From Nitratireductor sp. (lineage in GTDB: Bacteria > Pseudomonadota > Alphaproteobacteria > Rhizobiales > Rhizobiaceae), in the NCBI GenBank assembly GCA_020441665.1, contig JAGRLT010000158.1, forward strand, positions 1 to 57,083: a DNA stretch of 57,083 bases, in the 5' to 3' direction. Positions 52,603 through 57,083 of this stretch are shown here, piece after piece. A program made the translations under genes and the position numbers. Numbering within the stretch: the stretch's first letter is position 1; each line of letters starts with the position of its first letter. Below the pieces are notes generated by a model, which worked only from the letters and a program-made list of their open reading frames with translations, did no database searches and was not told the origin of the DNA.

Positions 52603-53039
52603 GCCTCTTCCTCCTCGAACAGGGTGCCCTGGACGGTGCGGCTCATGCCGCGAAACTCGGCGATCGCCTTGCCGTCCTGATCGGTGACCGTGATGTCGTA
52701 AATGCCGGAGCGTCCGGCACGGCGGATTTCCCGTGCATGGGCGGTGAGCCGGTCGCCGAGCCTGCCGGGGGCCAGGAAGTTGATGGTGCAGTGCTGGGCG
52801 ACGGTCACCTGGTTGTAGGCGTTGCAGGCGAAGGCAAAGGCCGAGTCGGCGAGCGTGAAGATGAAGCCGCCATGGCAGATGTCGTGGCCGTTGGTGTGGT
52901 GGCGCTCGACGGTCATGGAGAGGGTCGCCGTGCCCGGGCCGACGGCATCGATCGCCATGCCCATGCCTTTCGAGGCTCGGTCATTGGCCCACATGGCCTC
53001 GGCACTTTTTTGTGCCCTTTGCTGCGCGGTGAGCGTCAT
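52599..53039 (-). CDS. paaI: Hydroxyphenylacetyl-CoA thioesterase PaaI
   Basis: 146 residues, hotdog fold. GMAIDAVGPGTATLSMTVERHHTNGHDICHGGFIFTLADSAFAFACNAYNQVTVAQHCTINFLAPGRLGDRLTAHAREIRRAGRSGIYDITVTDQDGKAIAEFRG is typical of PaaI; HGGFIFTLADSAFAFACN is the signature segment. It hydrolyses stray hydroxyphenylacetyl-CoA to free trapped CoA. Lies 2 bp after paaG and overlaps paaK by 4 bp. Confidence 0.95.
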   Translation of the reverse strand: MTLTAQQRAQKSAEAMWANDRASKGMGMAIDAVGPGTATLSMTVERHHTNGHDICHGGFIFTLADSAFAFACNAYNQVTVAQHCTINFLAPGRLGDRLTAHAREIRRAGRSGIYDITVTDQDGKAIAEFRGMSRTVQGTLFEEEEA

Positions 53040-53041
53040 GA

Positions 53042-53827
53042 TTACCTGCCCTTGAACTCAGGTGGCCGCTTCTCGAGGAAGGCCTTGACGCCCTCGTGGA
53101 AATCCTCGCTGCGGCCCAGTTCCCCCTGTGTTTCGGCCTCGAAATCGAGCTGTTCGTCGAAACTGTGAATCGAGGCATGCTGGATCGCGGTCTTGGTCTT
53201 GCCGATGCCGAGCGTCGCGCCGGCGGCGAGCCCGGCGGCAAGCGCGCGCGCCTCGCCCATCAGCGCGTCGTCGGCAACGCATTTCCAGATCAGCCCCCAT
53301 TCCTCGGCGATCCGGGCCGGCAGTGGCATGGCGGTCATCGCCAGCGCCTTGGCGCGCGCCTCGCCGACGAGACGGGCCAGCGACCAGGTGCCGCCGGCAT
53401 CGGGGATCAGTCCGATCTTGGCGAAAGCCTGGATGAATTTGGCGCTTTCGGCCGCCAGCACGATGTCGCAGGCCAGCGCCAGATTGGCACCGGCGCCCGC
53501 CGCAACGCCGTTGACCGCGCAGATGACCGGTTTCTCCAGTGCGCGGATGGTGCGGATCAGCGGGTTGTAATTGGTCGAGAGCGTATCCTTGAGGTCGACG
53601 ATCCCACCCTTCTTCGGATCGCGCTCGGACAGGTCCTGACCGGCGCAGAAACCGCGCCCGGCGCCGGTGAGGATGACGGCGCGAACCGCATCATCGTCGC
53701 GGGCGCGCTCGAAGGCGGCGCGAATCCGCTCGTGCATCTCGACGGTAAAGGCATTGAGCTGGTCGGGCCGGTTGAGCGTGATTTCCAGCACGCCGTCGTG
53801 CAGTTCCGTCAAAAGCGGTGCGCTCAT
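53042..53827 (-). CDS. paaG: 2-(1,2-epoxy-1,2-dihydrophenyl)acetyl-CoA isomerase
   Basis: 261 residues from the ATG at 53827 (GGAGGAAAG directly upstream). Crotonase family: GVLEITLNRPDQLNAFTVEMHERIRAAFERA, LTGAGRGFCAGQDLSERDPKKG (oxyanion hole), AVNGVAAGAGANLALACDIVLAAESAKFIQAFAKIGLIPDAGGTWSLARLVG. It turns the ring epoxide made by PaaABCDE into oxepin-CoA, the substrate of PaaZ, which is encoded divergently. First gene of paaG-paaI-paaK. Confidence 0.93.
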   Translation of the reverse strand: MSAPLLTELHDGVLEITLNRPDQLNAFTVEMHERIRAAFERARDDDAVRAVILTGAGRGFCAGQDLSERDPKKGGIVDLKDTLSTNYNPLIRTIRALEKPVICAVNGVAAGAGANLALACDIVLAAESAKFIQAFAKIGLIPDAGGTWSLARLVGEARAKALAMTAMPLPARIAEEWGLIWKCVADDALMGEARALAAGLAAGATLGIGKTKTAIQHASIHSFDEQLDFEAETQGELGRSEDFHEGVKAFLEKRPPEFKGR

Positions 53828-53929
53828 CTTTCCTCCCGATTGGCCCGTTCCCCGGCCGTGCAGCATAAGGGAGAGGGCGATTGCGGCGCAACGTGTCGGG
53901 GAAGATTTCCCTGATCCGCCGGCGACACT

Positions 53930-53972
53930 TTACAAAATTTCGACACCTGTCAATATTTGTAACATTTTACAA
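53930..53972. promoter_or_regulatory. Operator-like repeats in the paaG/paaZ divergent region
   Basis: TTGTAA-CATT-TTACAA at 53957-53972 is a perfect 6-bp inverted repeat, with an extra half-site TTACAA at 53930-53935, in an AT-rich patch between the divergent paaG and paaZ starts (37 bp from paaZ). A PaaX-type regulator encoded downstream of paaZ is the likely binder. Repeats are seen; the binder is inferred. Confidence 0.5.
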
Positions 53973-54008
53973 GGAACGGCAAATGCATCTAGCTTCCGGA
54001 GGCCTGTC

Positions 54009-56039
54009 ATGGGTGTGATCGATGTCGGCAGTTTCGCGCTGGGCCAATGGGTTGGCCCCGGCGAGAGTGCCACCACGGTGGTGTCGGCCATCCATGGCGA
54101 GGCGGTGGCGCGCATCGGCGGGGCGGCGCTCGATTTCGCCGCCATGCGCGATTTCGCCCGGAACCGGGGCGGGGCCGCGCTGCGCGAGATGGGCTTTCAC
54201 GACCGCGCCAGAATGCTGAAGGCGCTGGCGCTCTATCTTAACGAACGCAAGGAAGACCTCTACCGCCTGTCGCGGCATACCGGCGCGACGCTCACCGATT
54301 CGAAGATCGATATCGATGGCGGCATTGCCACGATGCAGGTTTTCGCCGCCAAGGGCAGGCGGGAAATGCCGGATGGTCAGGTTTACATCGACGGCGATGT
54401 GGAGGGCCTGTCGCGCAACGGCACGTTTGTCGGCCAGCATGTGGCGGTGCCGCTGCGCGGTGTCGCGGTTCACATCAACGCCTTCAACTTTCCGGTCTGG
54501 GGCATGCTGGAAAAGCTTGCGCCGGCGCTGCTTGCCGGCATGCCGGCGATCGTCAAGCCGGCCAGCGCCACGGCCTATCTTACCGAAGCCTGTTTCAGGC
54601 TGATGATCGAAAGCGGGTTGTTGCCGGAGGGTGCGGTGCAGCTTGTCGCCGGGTCGACGGGCAATCTCATCGACCGGCTCGACTGTCAGGATGTGGTCGG
54701 CTTCACCGGTTCGGCGGCGACGGCCGGCATGCTGCGGGCCAATCCCAACCTGCTGGCAAATTCGGTGCGCTTCATGGCCGAGCAGGACAGTCTCAATGCC
54801 TCGCTGCTGGGACCGGATGCGGCGCCCGGAAGCCCGGATTTTGACGGCTTCGTCAAGGAAGTGGTGCGCGAGATCACCACCAAGGCGGGGCAGAAATGCA
54901 CCGCGATCCGCCGCATTCTGGTGCCGCAGGGGCAGGTCGATGCGGTGATCGACGCGGTGACCGCTCGGCTTGCCAATACGGTGATGGGCGATCCCGACGT
55001 GGAAGGGGTGCGGATGGGCGCGCTGGTGTCGAAAGCCCAGCGCGACGACGTATTGGAAAAGGCCGCCGCGATCGGCAGCGAGGCGAGGCGCGTCTGCGGC
55101 GATCCGCAAAGCCTGAAGCCCGTGGGCGAGGGGACGGAAAGGGGCGCCTTCCTGCCGCCGATGGTGTTTCACTGCGCCGATCCCGATGGCGCCTCGGCGG
55201 TGCATTCGGTGGAGGCTTTCGGGCCGGTCTCGACGGTGATGGGGTATCGCGATATCGCCCATGGTTGCGCGCTGATGAACCGGGGCGGCGGTTCCCTGGT
55301 CGCCTCTGTCTTCACCTCGGACCCGGATGTCGCGCGGCGGGCGGTCGGCGAATGCGCGGCCTGGCACGGCAGGCTCTATTTCAACAATGCCGCCTCGATG
55401 GCGGAAGCGACCGGCCATGGCGCGCCGATGCCGCATATGGTGCATGGCGGGCCGGGGCGGGCCGGCGGCGGCGAGGAACTGGGCGGCATTCGCGGCGTGC
55501 TGCACTACATGCAGCGCACCGCCGTTCAGGGCTCGCCCGATATTGTCACCGCCGTGACCGGCCGCTACGTGCCGGGGGCGGCACAGATCGAGGCAACCGC
55601 CCATCCCTTCAGCCGCAAATTCGGCGAACTGGCGATCGGCGAGACCCTCCATGCCGGGCCCCGGACCATCACGCTCGAGGATATCGAGCATTTCGCACAT
55701 TTCACCGGCGACACTTTCTACGCCCATATGGACGAGGCGGCGGCGAAGGCCAATCCGTTCTTTCCCGGCCGGGTGGCGCATGGCTATCTGCTGCTTTCCT
55801 TCGCGGCGGGGCTGTTCGTCCAGTCTGATCCGGGACCGGTGCTCGCCAATACCGGGCTTGACGGCCTGCAGTTCATGAAGCCGGTATCGCCGGGGGACGC
55901 GATCTCGGTGGCGCTCACCGTCAAGCGCAAGACGCGGCGCACGGACACCTATGGCGAAGTGCGCTGGCATGTGGCGCTCGCCAATCAGGATGGCGAGCCC
56001 GTCGCCGCCTATGAACTCCATACGATGAACCTCTATTGA
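54009..56039 (+). CDS. paaZ: Oxepin-CoA hydrolase / 3-oxo-5,6-dehydrosuberyl-CoA semialdehyde dehydrogenase
   Basis: 676 residues, ATG with GGAGG upstream. Bifunctional ring-opening enzyme of phenylacetate degradation. The N-terminal aldehyde dehydrogenase domain (about 1-520) has [41 protein letters not shown], and the catalytic Cys in [18 protein letters not shown]. The C-terminal MaoC-like hydratase domain (about 540-676) has [50 protein letters not shown] with the Asp/His pair. Both active sites look intact. It is followed 7 bp later by paaX. Confidence 0.95.
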   Translation: MGVIDVGSFALGQWVGPGESATTVVSAIHGEAVARIGGAALDFAAMRDFARNRGGAALREMGFHDRARMLKALALYLNERKEDLYRLSRHTGATLTDSKIDIDGGIATMQVFAAKGRREMPDGQVYIDGDVEGLSRNGTFVGQHVAVPLRGVAVHINAFNFPVWGMLEKLAPALLAGMPAIVKPASATAYLTEACFRLMIESGLLPEGAVQLVAGSTGNLIDRLDCQDVVGFTGSAATAGMLRANPNLLANSVRFMAEQDSLNASLLGPDAAPGSPDFDGFVKEVVREITTKAGQKCTAIRRILVPQGQVDAVIDAVTARLANTVMGDPDVEGVRMGALVSKAQRDDVLEKAAAIGSEARRVCGDPQSLKPVGEGTERGAFLPPMVFHCADPDGASAVHSVEAFGPVSTVMGYRDIAHGCALMNRGGGSLVASVFTSDPDVARRAVGECAAWHGRLYFNNAASMAEATGHGAPMPHMVHGGPGRAGGGEELGGIRGVLHYMQRTAVQGSPDIVTAVTGRYVPGAAQIEATAHPFSRKFGELAIGETLHAGPRTITLEDIEHFAHFTGDTFYAHMDEAAAKANPFFPGRVAHGYLLLSFAAGLFVQSDPGPVLANTGLDGLQFMKPVSPGDAISVALTVKRKTRRTDTYGEVRWHVALANQDGEPVAAYELHTMNLY

Positions 56040-56046
56040 GCCGCGC

Positions 56047-56961
56047 ATGAACATTGCGACACCGCCCGATCTGCCGGCCAATCTGCCGGCCAAAATGCCG
56101 GAAAGCATTGCGGCCGAGCTCGGCAGGCCGGTGCGGCTCAAGACATGGTCGCTGATCGTTTCGGTTTTCGGCGATGCGATCCTGCCGCGCGGCGGGTCGA
56201 TCTCGGCCGCGTCGCTCGGCGAGATCATGACCGTCATGGGGGTCGAGGCGGGCGCGGTGCGCACCGCGATTTCGCGGCTGGCGGCCGATGGCTGGATCGA
56301 GCGGCACCGGGAGGGAAGGGCGAGTTTCTACCGGCTGGCGCCGCAGCGCGAGGCGGAATTCCGCCGCGCTGCCCGGCGCATCTATGCGGGGCCGGCGCAC
56401 CGGCCCGGCAAGCAGGGGGAGAGCTGGGGCGATTGGGTGCTGGTCTGCCAGCCACAGGAGGCTGGCGACACCGCCCTGCCGGAAGGCGCGATCCGGCTGA
56501 CCCGGGAATGGTTCCTGATCGATCTTGCCGGGATCGACCCTGCCGCCGGCGAAGCACCCGGCGCGGATGCGATGGTCTATCGTGGCGCGTTCGTCCAGAA
56601 GCCGGACTGGTTCCTGAAACTCGTCGCGCCGCCATCGGAAGCAGCGGCGATGGCGCATCTGCTGGCGGTGTTCGCGCCGCTGGAAGCGGTGATCCGCGAT
56701 CAGGGCGTGCCGCGGCCGCTCGAAGCGCTGGCGCTGCGCTGCCTGCTGATCCATGGCTGGCGGCGTATTGCCCTGCGCCTGAGCGGCCTGCCGCAGGGCC
56801 TGCTGCCCGAGGACTGGCCGGAGGCCGAATGCCGCGAGGGGGTGGCGCGGCTCTACCGGCAATTGCTGGAACCCTCCGAGGCCTGGCTGTCCGACGCGGC
56901 GCGATGCGAGATGGGCAGGCTGCCGGCGGCGAGCACGGATCTGTTCGAGCGATTCAGTTAG
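56047..56961 (+). CDS. paaX: PaaX-family transcriptional repressor
   Basis: 304 residues. LKTWSLIVSVFGDAILPRGGSISAASLGEIMTVMGVEAGAVRTAISRLAADGWIERHREGRASFYRLAPQREAEF is the PaaX winged HTH; the middle (GDWVLVCQ) and C-terminal LLIHGWRRIALRL, LPEDWPEAECREGVARLYRQLLEPSEAWLS are the PaaX dimerisation/ligand part. PaaX represses the catabolic genes until phenylacetyl-CoA binds. Cotranscribed with paaZ, and likely acts at the inverted repeats upstream of it. Confidence 0.94.
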   Translation: MNIATPPDLPANLPAKMPESIAAELGRPVRLKTWSLIVSVFGDAILPRGGSISAASLGEIMTVMGVEAGAVRTAISRLAADGWIERHREGRASFYRLAPQREAEFRRAARRIYAGPAHRPGKQGESWGDWVLVCQPQEAGDTALPEGAIRLTREWFLIDLAGIDPAAGEAPGADAMVYRGAFVQKPDWFLKLVAPPSEAAAMAHLLAVFAPLEAVIRDQGVPRPLEALALRCLLIHGWRRIALRLSGLPQGLLPEDWPEAECREGVARLYRQLLEPSEAWLSDAARCEMGRLPAASTDLFERFS

Positions 56962-57020
56962 AGCGTGTCTTGTTTAGATGGAATCGTTTGAACGCCGGGA
57001 GTTTGGTCTTCGGCTAGGAG

Positions 57021-57057
57021 CGGAAAGCGACGCGGTGTGAACACCGTTAGCTTTTCG
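57021..57057 (+). terminator. Composite hairpin downstream of paaX
   Basis: CGGAAAGC (57021-57028) pairs with GCTTTTCG (57050-57057, one G-U), enclosing a second perfect stem CGGTGT-GA-ACACCG (57033-57046). No T-tract follows, so a terminator is uncertain; it could belong to a dispersed intergenic repeat. Confidence 0.35.
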
Positions 57058-57083
57058 CGACCCAAAGAACACCCATGGCCGAA

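Noticed and set aside
1-57083. tRNA, rRNA, CRISPR, insertion sequence, integrase or prophage genes
   Set aside because: None was recognised by eye on either strand. A tRNAscan/Infernal and ISfinder-type search would be needed to exclude small or decayed copies.

Overview
The window (about 57 kb, GC-rich, densely coded on both strands) reads as chromosome of a heterotrophic alphaproteobacterium, most likely from the Hyphomicrobiales (Rhizobiales). The basis is a SitABCD-type manganese transporter beside a Mur/Fur-family regulator, a PmtA-like phospholipid N-methyltransferase, a CtrA-type promoter box, a single-chain indolepyruvate ferredoxin oxidoreductase of proteobacterial type, and a PaaX-linked phenylacetate locus. 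No rRNA, tRNA, CRISPR array, integrase, transposase or phage gene was recognised. The order-level assignment is inference.

Layout. 1-2.6 kb: the end of the ribosomal ABC-F factor EttA, a type II toxin-antitoxin pair behind a perfect 20-bp palindrome, and a divergent 3-methyladenine glycosylase. 2.8-14 kb: the most unusual part, three consecutive exported DUF11-repeat (Ig-like) proteins (888, about 335 and 1100 aa) followed by a 1221-aa outer-membrane barrel, with an MFS exporter 16 bp further on. The first two proteins stop in the middle of an Ig-like repeat, and the second and third begin, right after their signal peptides, with the strand their predecessor lacks. I read this as a candidate surface filament or stalk joined by donor-strand complementation, under a CtrA-like promoter box. 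This is a hypothesis from sequence alone. 15.4-19.7 kb: a secreted hydrolase, an SDR oxidoreductase, an amidase and guanine deaminase. 19.8-25.5 kb: xanthine dehydrogenase XdhAB, which with guanine deaminase forms a purine (guanine to urate) catabolic unit, then a membrane protein and a SulP anion transporter.

25.6-38.6 kb: mixed housekeeping. It holds two small hypothetical genes, glutathione-dependent formaldehyde dehydrogenase with its terminator, an XRE regulator, two acyl-CoA ligases, a sirtuin with a DUF4031 gene, a HugZ-type flavoprotein, a cold-shock protein with its terminator, an SCP2 protein behind a palindromic operator, a GH25 lysozyme lipoprotein, a glutathione S-transferase, the tRNA hydroxylase TrhO and an Lrp/AsnC regulator. 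38.8-45.2 kb: indolepyruvate ferredoxin oxidoreductase (amino-acid catabolism, probably linked to the Lrp gene), a LuxR-type solo regulator lacking the key ligand-binding Asp, a MalY/PatB-type lyase and a phospholipid methyltransferase.

45.3-49.6 kb: sitABCD (Mn/Fe uptake) divergent from a Fur-family (Mur-like) gene, with two near-identical operator repeats exactly 84 bp apart between them. 49.8-57 kb: a Rieske oxygenase and a small helical protein, then the phenylacetate locus: paaG-paaI-paaK on the minus strand, divergent from paaZ-paaX. The multicomponent epoxidase paaABCDE is not in the window.
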